Assembly: GCA_029255685.2 (NCBI GenBank)
Contig: CM055313.2
Location: 47,262,079 to 47,326,078, forward strand
Length of the DNA: 64,000 nt
Direction: 5' to 3'
Source of the DNA: Silene conica
Taxonomy: Eukaryota; Streptophyta; Magnoliopsida; Caryophyllales; Caryophyllaceae
Shown: one piece after another, positions 1-11,600 of the stretch
Numbering within the stretch: position 1 is the stretch's first letter
Layout of the letters: each line of letters starts with the position of its first letter
Notes under the pieces: generated by a model
What the model was told of the DNA's origin: nothing
Database searches by the model: none
What the model saw: the letters and a program-made list of their open reading frames with translations, nothing else
Made by a program: the position numbers and the translations under genes

Positions 1-1150
1 AGACATAAAATTTCGGAAAAATTCAAAATTCAAATTTTAAAAATTCTAGAATGTTCTGAAAATTTCAGAAATTTAAAATATTAGTATTTATACGGTTTTA
101 ATATTTATTTCGAAAATAATACGTAAAACGAGCATTTTAAGTCGGAAAATTAAATAATTAGCTCCATAAATGCAAATAAAATACTAATAATATTTTTACA
201 CTTTCCAAAATACTTTAAGAACCTGAAATGGACAGAAAATAAATGGCACACTGCCCAATAGCCGAAATTTTAATTAAAATGACTCTTATTATTCAATTTT
301 AAATGTAACTTTTAACAAATAAAAAATGAAATAAAACAGAAACTTTTGGCTCCCAAGAAAAATATGGTGATGGACATATCAAATATGACTATTATGGGTT
401 AAATTTTTCGGCCATTTTAATAACTATTGCTAATTTTAACGATTTACGTCATATATCGTACAATTTTAACCATTAAAATTATTTCTCAAGCATAAAATTA
501 AATAAAAATCTCGAAATTTTTATACATGCTGGAAATAATATATATGACATTGTGTTAAATTTTTATGGCCAAATTCCAACTTAAACTATTAAAGTCGAAA
601 TAATGTCACTTTTATCCGATTTTTACACTAAAAATCAATAAACATGCAATATATGAGATAAATTTCTGGAAAATTTAACATACATTTTAAATATTGCATG
701 TGACATACTCATAAATGTTTATAGTCAAATTCGAAATATAACTATACAAACCCATTTTTATTCATTTTATGGCATTTTAACATTTAAAATTCATAAACCA
801 TGTATTCTTACTCCATAATTTACGAAAAATCATATTCATATCATAGGAAATACATGTGAAAACATACTGAAAAATCTCGGCCAGAAGTTTATTTTAACTA
901 TTTTTCCCAACAATGAACATTTTTAACCATTAAGAATAATAAAAACCGAAAATAAAATACCTATGAACAATATATATGCAAAATATATTCCAAATATCCT
1001 AAAATACATTTAGAATCAGTAGGTATTCATGCATAATTTATTTCGGCCATATCATATACGAAAAGAAATATCAAATTTATTTTGTTATCTAATAACTTCG
1101 TATACATTAAACGAAAAGCATGCAAACAACCTTGTTGCTCTGATACCAAT
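1..1150 (-). mobile_element. Internal leader of a Copia-type LTR element (non-coding)
   Basis: This AT-rich stretch has no ORF of note. It lies immediately downstream, in the minus-strand sense, of a primer binding site and an LTR end at 1151. It is therefore the untranslated leader, or coding-free interior, of an LTR retrotransposon running off the left edge. The superfamily is inferred from the LTR end, which matches the solo LTR at 1921-8499. Confidence 0.6.
1137..1148 (-). promoter_or_regulatory. Primer binding site (initiator Met tRNA)
   Basis: Read on the minus strand this is TGGTATCAGAGC, the standard plant primer site complementary to the 3' end of initiator methionine tRNA. It lies two bases from the LTR terminus at 1151 and fixes the orientation of the element. 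Confidence 0.85.
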
Positions 1151-1320
1151 TGTTAGGTTCAATAATCTTATAACCTAATAATATTAGTCATACTAAGCAA
1201 TGTCAGGACATTTCTACCATCTTATGTAATCATTATGCATGCATAAGATCTATGTAAGTTTTATGACTAAATTTAAACAATTATATAATATGAAATTCGA
1301 TTAATAACACCTTCCACTTA
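1151..1320 (-). mobile_element. Partial LTR, Copia-type, 3' end only
   Basis: The first ~47 bases (TGTTAGGTTCAATAATCTTA...) are repeated almost exactly at 1921, the end of the complete solo LTR of the same family. The adjacent primer site makes this the 3' end of a 5' LTR on the minus strand. Homology to Copia LTRs fades by about 1320, where gypsy LTR sequence of opposite orientation takes over. The breakpoint is approximate. Confidence 0.6.
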
Positions 1321-1920
1321 AACTCGACTTCCCTTCTAAATATAAAAGAAAAAGAAAGGGGTTAGTATTCATTCATCCTCAACATCTCAAAACCTAAAAC
1401 CCCGCATTTTCCATTCTTAATGTTTTAAGTTCACAAAAATCATCCTTGTGAACTCATTTCACAACGGATCGAGGTAATTCTTGCGTCTACGCGTTCCTAA
1501 GATCATAGCCGTTCTTTTAAAATCTAGTTTCTCGCAAATCATGACAGCCGAAATTTCGGGCTGTTTTCCCCTAATTTCGTGGTTGTTGTTTCATAACTCA
1601 TTTTTGTTGTTTTAGGTGGTGATCTCGACGACCGAGAGGTGGACTATTACATTATTGAAGATTCACTCGAGGATTAGCGAGAAAGAGGTAACCTAAATGA
1701 GGAAAGCTCGGTCTTTGTCATAGAGCACCAATTTATGTGATTTCACTTGTGAATTATGGAATTCATTGTCGTTATAGATGTTAGGAACTTTCATTGTGTT
1801 TATAATCTGATTTGGGTAAAGTTTATGTTGCATATTTCATGTGGGTAAGTTTATATGGTTTAAACATGAAATATGATGATTTATGGAAATTGGATATGAA
1901 TTTCATGTTTGTGATGATTA
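1321..1920 (+). mobile_element. Old gypsy LTR remnant, part 1
   Basis: This stretch resembles the reverse complement of the chromovirus LTRs elsewhere in the window. The shared blocks include a CGAAATTTCGGG tract and the region ending GGTAACCTAAATGAGGAAAGCTCGG, which corresponds to the 'ggccgagtttctcattatcgtcacc' block of the minus-strand LTRs. The piece is interrupted at 1920 by the solo Copia LTR and resumes at 8500. The 5' LTR terminus TGTAACATCCC is not present, so the left end is truncated. Confidence 0.55.
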
Positions 1921-2318
1921 TGTTAGGTTCAATAATCTTATAACCTAATAATATTAGTCATACTAAGTAATTATATAATTAACATTTTAATTATTCCTTT
2001 TAGATCTTATGCATGCTTATACAAAAATGCGGAAATAGGATTCGTATTACTTACAATCCGACGAGACAAATGCAAGGATGATCCTCCTTAGTATTCAAAA
2101 GAGAATACCTCCTCCAAGATGCACCCAAGACAACTCCTTTAAAACCGAAATCAACAAAAGCTAGGTGTTTAAATCAGTTTCCTTAAACTTAGTTTATTAT
2201 CTTAATCTAATTTGAATAATAAACTTATTACAATCACTTATAGTAAAATATATATTGATATTATCATATAATAATTTTAGAGGTTTTTACTTGATTTTTC
2301 CACTACAACAAATCATCA

Positions 2319-2665
2319 CTTGCGCCACGGATTATGCCACGGGAATTCGTGTTTCGTGGCAAAAAATAGCTTTGCCACGGGAAAAATTGGTTCCCTCCTT
2401 GAAAATGAATAGATATAAAAAAGTATGGCACGGGAAAAATATAACTGTGGCAAATAGTTGCTTTTAGCCACGAATTAAGCTACAACCGTGGCTAAAAAAT
2501 GTGGTTAGCCACAAAATAAGGCACGACCGTGGCAAATAATTAGGATTAGCCACGTCCGTGGCTACTAATTGTTTTTAGCCACGGTAATTGTAATTAGCCA
2601 CGAAATAAGCTACATCCGTGCCTAATAATTGTTTTTAGCCACGACCGTGGCTAATTATCGTTTTT
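2319..2665. repeat. Left subterminal repeats of the CACTA element
   Basis: About a dozen copies of TAGCCACG or its complement CGTGGCTA occur in both orientations, some as perfect palindromes such as TAGCCACGACCGTGGCTA near 2636. Such subterminal repeats bind the CACTA-encoded TNPA-type protein in known family members; that role is inferred here. Confidence 0.85.
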
Positions 2666-3653
2666 TCACCATAGGTAAAAGTATATAGTGTTTGTTTATT
2701 GCTCATAACAACGAATTAAAGTACATTTTGCCCAATTATTCTTATTTATGTTAAAACTTTACGAGGTAGTTGGTACCATAAGTTTTCTTACTTTAAACTA
2801 TATCATTTTTTTTTACAAAATCTTTCGACATCAGTGATATTATATTTTCAAACCATAATCTCGTAAATACAGTTGTATGTTTAAATGACAAATTTCTCAT
2901 TTTCCAACAAGGTCAATCAAACTTCATTCAATAACATTCATTTTTATTTGAATAACGTTCGATTAAATTCAATCCAGTTCATTAATAGTGTATCTTCTTG
3001 TGAATGGGTTACCATTCTGGTCATGTTAGTTTTGATTTGGTCATAACGAATTTGCAATAAATTTGGTTAGACGGGATAGCACTTCTATAAATTTAAGCTA
3101 TAAGGACGCCTCTTAAAGGACGGTTGGGGACGAGACCGTCTTGTATCAACCAAATAAAATTGCGCCAATAGTAGTCATATAAATATGACGGTTAACATAA
3201 AAAACGTCTTCGTTACAAAAGTAATGAGGATGGTTGGTCAATTAAACCGTCTTGTTATTAAAAAAGAAAACGGTTCTATAATTGCACCGTCATCTTATTA
3301 GAGGCCAATTCCAATATTAGAGTGTAAATCGTTCTCTTATTATATTATTTGTATAATTCACCATGCTTACGGTTCTATTCTAATTCACCAGCGTTTTCGT
3401 CTTCTATTTCTCGAATTTACCACGCACTGTTCCATTCAATCACCGTCGTCTTCTTCCTCTGTTTCGACTGTCTTCCTCTCCATATGTTCTCCTTTATCAT
3501 CATCACCAAGGTATTTTGTTTAATGCTAATTGATTTCATAAACACCATAAATGAACAATCAAATCAATTTTGTAGATCATATTAATACCCGAAATTCCTA
3601 ATTTGCATTTAATTAATTCTATTAATTAAAATCGTTTGTTTTTCAGGATAATA

Positions 3654-5109
3654 ACTGAAAATCGTTTCTTATCAATATCATGGATGCCCCAGGTCATATA
3701 AACTTCTCAAATGAGATGAGTGCTACTCTCCGGCTCCCTGATGGGGTTGTTCTCGTAGTTGATGCTGTTGAAGGTGTCATGGTGAGAAATTCCCTTTTTT
3801 TGGCTGTGCGAGGATCATCTGATGCTAATGTTTAGTTATTCAATTCTAAGAGCACATTATTTTTACTACCCCAAATCCCTATGCATGAATAGATGCTTGT
3901 TGGAGAAATGTAGATGAATTATGTATATTGAGTCTGAACATATGCTTTTGCTATTTCCACTTTGAAAAGTAGAACTTCTGGAACAGTACCTGAATTAACC
4001 TTTAAAATGCCTAATAATACAATTTTTTTGGGCTTACATTTTTCTTAGATTGCCAAATTTCAATCAACTCTTGTTAGTGACACAAATTATAATCTAATTA
4101 CCCGATATACGCTTTTCAGTGTTCTAAATGATTTCGCTATTGTGGTAGGTCAATATTGAGGGAACCATAAGACACGCCATTCTGGAGTGTCTTCCAATCG
4201 TCTTTGTCATCAATAAGGTAATAAATCATTTTCTGCCAAATTTTTTCTTGCATACTGTTATTTGGTTGGTCATATTCTTATTTTTTTTTCTTTCCGTCAT
4301 GCTGTCTATTTTCCCCCTTCTTGATTTTGTCAGGGTAATTGACTAGTTTATCATTCCGGCTCACAAATAACTTCTGGATGGTCGTTCACTTTGCTATCAT
4401 TTGACAAACTTTATGTGAAATTACTTAGTACACCATTTGATGCTAGTAAGTTTGTTGCTCCTCTTTGGGGAGACATATACTACCATGAGGATACCTGGAC
4501 TTGTAAGAGAAAATGCTCTACTACGACTTGCTTGTAGCTCAGGCGTCACACTTCTGAATGCAGCCTACGGGCTAAATGTTCGGCCATTGCTAAGACTTGC
4601 ATGTAGCTCAATTTTTTGGTACCGTTACAGGGTTTACTGATATGCTAGTTCATCATGTTCCTTGTGGCAAAGAGGCCGCTTCCAAGAAAGTTGATCATAT
4701 ATATACTGGAGCTCAAGACACGAGGATATACAAGTCAATGTTGAACTGTGAGTCTTAAGGATCCCTTATGGTTAATATACAAGTCAGTGGTGAACTGAGA
4801 TATGCAATCATCAATGAAGTGTTTTGCTGAAACACCAAATAAGAAGAACAAAATTACTATAGCATGCTATTTTATTCATGTTGCATTTTCTTTTCTAGCA
4901 GTTTTGGAAGATGCTTGCCTATTTATAAATCTGAATTTATGCCTCTGTAGATTGCAGAGCAGATGGAGAAAGGACTCGCCGAGGATATTGAGCATGGCGT
5001 GGTTAGCATTGATTGGCCCCGAAGAAAACTTGGAGACTTTTTCCAGTCTAAGTATGTCTGGGATCTGCTGGCAGCTCGTTCTGTCTGGGCATTTGGTCCT
5101 GATAAGCAG
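3654..5109 (+). pseudogene. Captured exons of a Snu114 (U5 snRNP GTPase, EFTUD2-like) gene
   Basis: Five collinear fragments match the EF-2-like GTPase of the U5 snRNP. At 3674-3781 a G3 block reads [15 protein letters not shown] and is followed by a GT donor. At 4149-4217 (AG before, GT after) the frame encodes IRHAILECLPIVFVINK, covering the start of the G4 motif. At about 4394-4500 it reads LYVKL...PFDASKFVAPLWGDIYYH. At about 4630-4740 it reads FTDMLVHHVPCGKEAASKKV and then DHIYTG. At 4951-5109 (AG before, GT after) it reads [20 protein letters not shown] and ends WAFGPDKQ. Intron-exon junctions are kept, so a genomic segment was captured, not a cDNA. The G1 region and the C-terminal domains are missing, and some frames are broken, so this is a fragment inside the CACTA element and not a working gene. 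Confidence 0.88.
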
Positions 5110-7150
5110 GTCTGATTGCCTTAAATTCTTTGAAGTAGTTCTTAAATCTTGAAAACTGATTGAATGAAAGTAGCGTACACCTTTACAACAGTATTAATCT
5201 GGTTTATTCTGTCTCCTCGGTATTCTCTCTGCTTCTCGAATATTTTTTTTGCCTCACTTGTATTTGTTTTTGGTGAAATGTGAGTATGTTTTACCAAAGT
5301 AAAAGGATAGGAAAAATAAGTCATGTACAGATTTCGCTTTATCCTCAGATCAGCACTAAAAACAAAAGATCAAAAATTGCTACTACGCAATCAAATTTGC
5401 AGTCAAACCCATCTCTGGGTATCTCAAATGCTCTCTTTTCTTCAGCAATTGAATGCACCCAGCCAGCTTTTGATTCACCTCAGCAGATGCAGATTCTTTA
5501 CTGCGCCAAACAGATCATAGTTCCATTCATTATATTCAGAGCTCAATCTCAAGAGGTCTACACATCTGGTATTCTCTAATCCCATGCCAGCTACCTATTC
5601 TAATCTTCACCTCTGCCAATCACTAAAAGCTCTATGTTCATTAACACTTTCTGCACCCAACCAGGTCTCATGCCAACTACTCAGTCTGATCCTCACCTCG
5701 GATAACAGGTCTGTACAACAGCCAGCTACCTCAGTATGCTACTGCCAAGTCAGTTCAGAAACTTTTCTGTCTCTGCCTGGCATATCTGCTCTCTTCTCGT
5801 CAAGAATTTAATGCACCCAGTCAGTTCCTCTATTCAGGCTGCAACTTCTAGCATTGCCTGTCAAAGATTGCTCACTATTTAGCACCAATATAAGCCACGC
5901 ATCAACCTGCCACTGCCTTCATTCAGCATCTCAGAAGCACAAAACCAGTCTGCACATTATCTGCTCACTGATTAGCACCCATTTTACTGCACTAACCAGT
6001 TCATGTCTCCATTCAGCATCTGCAGGCCTAACGACATGGCGGACATTGGTGAGAAAAATTAGTTGAATGTTTGTAGCTTCTTCGACATAGCGTCACCATG
6101 TGTGAAGATGATCCAAGGTAGTGGTAAACTTGTCTATCTTCTCTTTATTTCTTTCTTATACTAGTATTGATGGGCTATGTTATGCTCAATCTGATGTTGT
6201 TATTTGATATTTTGCCAAAGATGCTACAGAAGCTAAACTTGTCCATACTCCATACTAGTAGTACGCTAATTGATATAAGTGTTTTTCTCTTGCAGGATCA
6301 ATGTGCAATTACACATCATCAACTAGATTTATTGATTTTTCACCGAACCTCACTACATCCACTTATAGATAAACTCTTTTTTCCTCTAGTATTGTCATGT
6401 AGACTATGTTTTAACGTTCATCGTAAGCTAAAAGGCGTCATTTGGAATCTTAAGCTTGTTGATTCAGTAGGTAATATATTCTCATTACATCAAATAAAAT
6501 AATCTCCAAACAACGTTATCTTGCTTTTATAAAAAAGTTCATTTTGCTTATATAAATATTTCACTTTCACCTTTTCATATATTTTTTCAGAAAATATAAT
6601 AAGTAATCTCATAAATCATAAACAGGTGGAAATGATAGAAAGCAGTTACCCCCGTCTTATTGCTAAAACGAAAATAGGGTCAAATACTCAGATATTATTC
6701 AATATGATTTTATAAGATAAATTTTACGTTTTCCAATAAAATTTAGTTTTTTCTTATTCATTCGAATGATTCGATACAAGTATATTTGACCTGTGTTAAA
6801 CTTAAGAGATATATACTCGCCTTTAGATGATAATTTGGCTAGAAAGAGCGACGTAAAAATTCGTATTTGTATTTTTTTTTAACATTTATGAGTTTTTCTG
6901 CAGGTTAACATTTTACTCTCACTCGGATTACACGTTGCATCCACATGAAACACGCGCCTATATTAGATTATTGCAAGCTACATTCTTTAGTTATATATCG
7001 AGAAATAATATTTTTTTATTATATATTGAGATGAAACTTCTAGTTTGATTAAAGACAAATTTGTTATGTTTTATTAAATACTTTCGTAATATAAACGTAT
7101 TGTTTTCACATATTCCTCTTATTATTATTTGTCACAGGGAGTTTCATAAT
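5110..7150 (+). other. Unassigned interior of the CACTA element
   Basis: The stretch contains a series of short open frames (5280-6070 and 6167-6502) with no recognisable domain. Between 5440 and 6060 a loosely repeated motif (for example TGCACCCAGCCAG at 5454 and TGCACCCAACCAG at 5651) recurs. It may be a second captured fragment or decayed transposon sequence. I assign no function. Confidence 0.4.
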
Positions 7151-7179
7151 GTATCGGTAACGCCATTATTTGTATTTTA

Positions 7180-7612
7180 AAATTGTTTAGCCACGGAAAA
7201 GCTGCATTTCATAACAGCATTTAGCCACGTATATAATATTCTGCCACGGAAAAATTAATCTCTTAACAACATTTAGCCACGGAAATAAATATTCTGCCAC
7301 AGAAAAACTAATCTCTTAACAACATTTAGCCACGACAATTTTTTTGGTTATCAAGTGTTAGCCATGGCAATATTTGATTGCCACGAATTTACATGTTATG
7401 ACTAAAAAGGTGTTAGCCACGGGAATATTAGTTTACCACGAAGTTTAGCCACGTCAAAATCCATGGCGGAAAAAAAGAACATTAGCCACATGTTAATTTT
7501 TCCCGTGGCTATTTGATAGTCACGGCCACTTGGGCCACGGATGTTTTTCCGTGGCAAACATATTTAGCTACGGGGATTTGGCACTTGCGCCACGGATTTA
7601 AACGTGGCGCAA
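7180..7612. repeat. Right subterminal repeats of the CACTA element
   Basis: Repeated TTAGCCACG and CCACGGAAAA motifs mirror those at the left end. The outermost part, GGCACTTGCGCCACGGATTT, is an extended terminal complement of the left end and forms its own small palindrome with GTGGCGCAAGTG. Confidence 0.85.
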
Positions 7613-8499
7613 GTGATCAATTGTTGTAGTGTTCTATCACTAGAAAAATATGGCAAAGAATTAGAATTAATAAGAATGGTGAACATATCACTCTTTTGAT
7701 GGGTGTTGGTGAGTTGGCCGTGAGCCTCACTTAGGAAGCATCAAAGGATGCTTTTTGTCTTACCAACACACATGGGGAGGCACAAGATAATGGTTTCAAG
7801 GCTTACTTAATGATAGTGTCTCCTAGTGCACTTAATACACAAAACACACACACAACAACCTTCCCAAAACCGGTGCCCTATATGATAAAATGGTCATCCA
7901 TTTTATAAATGTTATTTCGTACAATTGTATATGTGTGACATACATTATGTCACAATTATAAAACAATTGTTTTAATTTAAAATGTATATTTATCAAATAA
8001 ATATTTTTTATAAATTAAATAAATCATATTTATCAATTTGACTAGTAATTCATAATTACTAATATACAAAATGGTCATTTCAATAATTGTAAATACGAAT
8101 TACAACACTTGTAATAATAATCAACCCGATTCATTCTAATTTCGATATTCCAAAAATATCGTTTAATGTTTGATGATTGACACGTTTCAATTTCAAACAT
8201 AAATCTTACATTAAGATTTAACCTCTGATTTCTCGATATACGAGTTTAAGGAATCTGATCAACTCGTATCAATATATATTTGATCAGTTTATCAATTAAG
8301 GGAATTGTCCTAGAGGTGTGACCTAAAGGGATCAACTGACCACCACCGTCATACGACAGTAATGTCAAACTCTAGCTAGCCAATCATTACTGATTAATGT
8401 TGGTCAGTTGACTATATAATTTTGTATCATCCCTTGCGCATTCTCGTCATGAGATTTAATTATGTGATCGCACTATTGTTGAGGACATATATCCCAACA

Positions 8500-8753
8500 G
8501 ATTAAGATTAGTCCACATGTGTAGTTAGTGTATAATATGATCTGGGTATGTTGATTTGCTGGTAGGAATCAAGGATTGAGTTGGATTTTGATGGAATTGG
8601 ATTGTTTGCATATTCACGGGTTATGTTTTTCATGAGAAGGGCTCACAGTCGGTCGACCGACGGACGGTCGGCATCCAGGCTGAGACCCCTTTCTCCTGTT
8701 TTTGAATATTTTGCGTAATGTGCATGCATAGGGCTCACAGGCGGGTGACCGGC
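8500..8753 (+). mobile_element. Old gypsy LTR remnant, part 2
   Basis: This continues the plus-strand LTR interrupted at 1920. It contains two GC-rich CCGG-type hairpin units (8639-8690 and 8729-8753). The second is cut in the middle by the element at 8754 and continues at 25774, where GCCGGTCCGCCGG completes it. Confidence 0.65.
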
Positions 8754-9403
8754 TGTAAAACCCCTCGCGAAAGCGGAAATATAAAACATACAAAGTACCA
8801 AAAATGCAGCGGAATTAAAACTTTTTAACATAAATAAACATGCAAGGTGTTTTAACAAACTAAACATGCGGAAGATAAAACATAGATAAGTATATAAGTA
8901 CTATACAAAAGAAGCCCGGGATAGCATATCCCTACAGGCACAAAAATACGGAAAACATAAAGCTAAGGTCTAGCTAACGAATGGGTAAAGTTATCGATGA
9001 AGGATCATCGCTCGCTAGCCTCAACGTAACCCCCTGAAGAACAGCATCAAGTACCTACACACATACAACATGTGCGCCACAGTCAGTGGGGAGTGACTAG
9101 AGTTCTCATAGCCACCTAATGTCATACAACACAGAACATGTAAACAAGTATTGTACTCCAACACAAACGATCATGTGAAGCATTTATCTCAACATCTCAA
9201 TTTACTATCATCATGCGAATACTATGCAAAGGCTCTCAACCAACTTCGAAAACTATTTGGAAGGAGAGCCGGTTTTCCCTTCCGGTTGCTCGGCCGGGGG
9301 GTCTTTCAATCCAAACCATTTACGAAACCAATTAAAGAGTCATCCAATGTCTTGGATGAACAATACTATAAACAAAGTACTAAACTCATCAATATCAACA
9401 TAC

Positions 9404-9530
9404 ATATCTGACACTGTACCAACTCTAGGCAAGCAGATATCAACAGCAAGTATATAACACTGTACCCCATCCTAGGCAAGTATATACTATATTCAGCAAT
9501 ATCAAACCATGACCCCAATCCTAGGCATGG
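9404..9530. repeat. CTAGGCAAG hairpin units with variable arms
   Basis: Three units share a loop resembling ACACTGTACC..CTAGGCAAG. Their arms differ but are complementary within a unit: ATATCTG with CAGATAT, GTATATA with TATATAC, and CCATG with CATGG. The same units occur in the right LTR (about 23640-23765). Confidence 0.8.
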
Positions 9531-9657
9531 AGGGATACAAATACACATTACAAGAGAAAACTCATATGAAGACTCCGTTATACAACCACGGCATAAATAC
9601 ATAGCCTCAACAATTATAATCCACATGCATAACTACACCTCAGAATATAAAGGCAAA

Positions 9658-9996
9658 CGGAAACTGTGACCTAATCCAAATCACAGCTCCCACAACAGTA
9701 CACCTCAAAATACAAAGGCAAGCGAAACTGTAACCTAATCCAAATTACAGTTCCACCACAATATACCCCATAATACAAAGGCAAGCGAAACATTAACCTA
9801 ATCCAAATTACAGTTCCCCACAATATACCCCATAATACAAAGGCAACACAAAGCTGTGACCTAATCCCAATCACGGCCCTACAACAATACACCTCAAATA
9901 CAAAGGCGAGCAAAGACTGTGACCTAATCCCAATCACAGCCCCACTACAATACAAGGCTTACCAAACTGTGATCTAATCCAAATCACAGTTCTACA
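9658..9996. repeat. Array of six CTGTRA...TYACAG hairpins (3' LTR)
   Basis: Units recur about every 60 bp with an 11-nt loop CCTAATCCAAA or CCTAATCCCAA. The arms are CTGTGA/TCACAG in some units and AACTGTAA/TTACAGTT in others, which is a paired change. One unit (about 9789) and another (about 9853) have decayed arms here, but the matching units of the other LTR (23893-24236) are intact. Confidence 0.88.
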
Positions 9997-10264
9997 ACAA
10001 CAATGCTGAACTTAATCAATTCATACTAATCATGCAAGCGACGTATATTCAAACCCAACACCTAATTGACCCCGGGAATTAAGCCGAGGGAGAGCCGGTT
10101 TCCCTTTCGGTTGCCCGACCGGGGGGTCTCTATCCTCACTCCATTCCCGAACCCAATATAGTGTCGCCCGAACCTCGGGGACCTCAAACAAGCCTACGAA
10201 GCATACGAAAAAGGAATTAATACAATCCGACTTGAAAATCGAAAGTTATAAGCAAATAACACAA

Positions 10265-10606
10265 TCAGGGGCTCTCAGCCGGTTGGCCACAGGCGGCCGG
10301 TCAACCGGCTGAGAGTCTTTTACCCTCAAGCCAACAATCAACAAAAACAACATAGAAGGTCTCCCAGCCGGCCGGCCAGCCGCCGGTCCACCGGCTGGGG
10401 ACTCTTTTCTCTCCTCTTCTCGCAAAACAACAATAAACAACATAAAGGGCTCCCTGCCGGCCGGCCGGCTGCCGGTCCACCGGCCGGCCGGCTGCCGGTC
10501 CACCGGCTGGGGACCCATTCTCACATTCTTCACAAAAACCAAAGTAACAAGAAGAAGGACTCTGAGCCGGTTGGTCGGCCGCCGGTCGGTCGACCGGCAA
10601 AGAGCC
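10265..10606. repeat. GC-rich CCGG hairpin array (3' LTR)
   Basis: Each unit is a long GC palindrome such as CTCTGAGCCGG ... CCGGCTCAGAG separated by 40-60 bases of ordinary sequence. A duplicated core near 10450-10510 is absent from the right LTR. Open frames through this array are artefacts of the repeats. The matching array in the right LTR is 24507-24822. Confidence 0.85.
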
Positions 10607-11553
10607 TCTGTTCGCGTTTCCAGCATGCCCGACATTTCCAATCCATTCAATACTTTACCAATCCGTCTTAAGCATGTTTTTACGCTACAACACAACATTT
10701 CCCACATGTATACAACATCAATTACACATAAGAACATGTTTACAAACAACCAATTCAAGAGTTAACAAGAAAATCCAAAATAAACCGGTCTTAACATGTA
10801 TACTCCTAAATTCACTTTCTCATCAAATTCTTCCTCAAATCTTCACCAAAATCAGTTTATAAGACATTATAAGAACATTAAAGAACTTAAGACTAAACTA
10901 ACATTCATCAAACACAACCAAAATCACATAAAGTGCTAATTTAGACAAAAGGCCGAGTTTCTCATTATCGTCACCTTTACTCCGCGAATGCTCCGGTTTA
11001 CTCTTCAAGGATCACAAGTTCTTCCTCCGGATTGTTACAAGCACCACCTTCAAGCACAAAAACACGGATTAAAGGGTAATTTCGTGATTAGGGAAAAACA
11101 ACCCCGAAATGAAGTTTCACGAAATTGAAAATGAAAGTGATGAAAGATCATAAATCTCGCAAGGATTCCGAATATGTAACTTTTACCTTGATACGAGTTC
11201 GGGAAGGCCTCGAGATGATGATTTAAAGCTTGAAAAGTGAGATGAAAATGGTGTTTGGTGTTTACAGTGGAAAAGAAATGAAGGAGGAGGGTTTTGTCGA
11301 TGGATGGGGTCTCATGTGTCGTTTTGGTTGTCCTTTTAAAACTTGAGACGGGTTTTACTTAATTCAAGCGGAACGGGAACACGAGACGGGTTTATATTAA
11401 ATAAACAAGGCATCTTAAGCTTAAATGGGTTTTAAGACGAGCTTAACGGAAATCTCAAAAGTATAAATTACGATCACTACTAAATTATTATTAAATTCCG
11501 GAAATTACTTTATTTTAATAAAATATTCCTTTACGAAAATACGGGATGTTACA

Positions 11554-11600
11554 ATCACCCCACCTTTCAAAAAGTTTCGTCCTCGAAACTTGAAAGTAGT
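11554..11600 (-). promoter_or_regulatory. Polypurine tract and adjoining hairpin of the gag-only element
   Basis: On the minus strand a purine-rich AGGTGGGGTGAT abuts the LTR start and would prime plus-strand DNA synthesis. Beside it AAGTTTCG (11572-11579) and CGAAACTT (11584-11591) form an 8-bp stem with loop TCCT. The same stem-loop position recurs in the other elements with a different stem. Confidence 0.75.

Larger units (their letters stand above)
2301..7631 (+). mobile_element. Non-autonomous CACTA (En/Spm, CMC) transposon
   Basis: The left terminus reads CACTACAACAAAT and the right terminus ATTGTTGTAGTG, a matching inverted pair. They are flanked by the 3-bp duplication TTC (2298-2300 and 7632-7634) expected of CACTA elements. 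Both ends carry clusters of subterminal GCCACGG-type repeats. I see no TNP2-like transposase reading frame. The interior instead carries host-derived exons (3654-5109), which makes this a Pack-CACTA element. Confidence 0.92.
1921..8499 (-). mobile_element. Solo Copia-type LTR, split by a CACTA element
   Basis: On the minus strand the unit starts TGTTGGGATATATGTCC at 8499 and ends TTGAACCTAACA at 1921. It is flanked by the 5-bp duplication GATTA (1916-1920 and 8500-8504). Once the CACTA insertion (2301-7631 plus its 3-bp duplication) is removed, the LTR is about 1.25 kb. No internal domain or second LTR is attached, so it is a solo LTR left by unequal recombination. The start TGTTGG...GTCCTC.ACAATAGTG also opens the element at 31276. 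Confidence 0.85.
8754..11553 (-). repeat. 3' LTR of the gag-only element
   Basis: This is the LTR next to the polypurine tract. Reading rightward it holds the terminus shared by all chromovirus LTRs here, a conserved block around 9071-9105, a first boundary block (9261-9307), the array of CTGTGA/TCACAG hairpins (9658-9996), a second boundary block (10087-10130), a GC-rich CCGG hairpin array (10265-10606), and the terminus GGGATGTTACA. Confidence 0.88.

Noticed and set aside
3654..5109. A working Snu114 gene
   Set aside because: Only some exons are present, the G1 region and the C-terminus are missing, frames are broken, and all of it lies inside a transposon.
6167..6502. 111-codon ORF as CACTA transposase remnant
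   Set aside because: I could not match any transposase motif, so it is left as unassigned interior.
10246..10758. Arg/Pro-rich frames through the GC-rich arrays (also 41390-41839, 48977-49426, 24484-24940, 52735-53177)
   Set aside because: They follow the CCGG palindromes in all frames and both strands, so they are composition artefacts.
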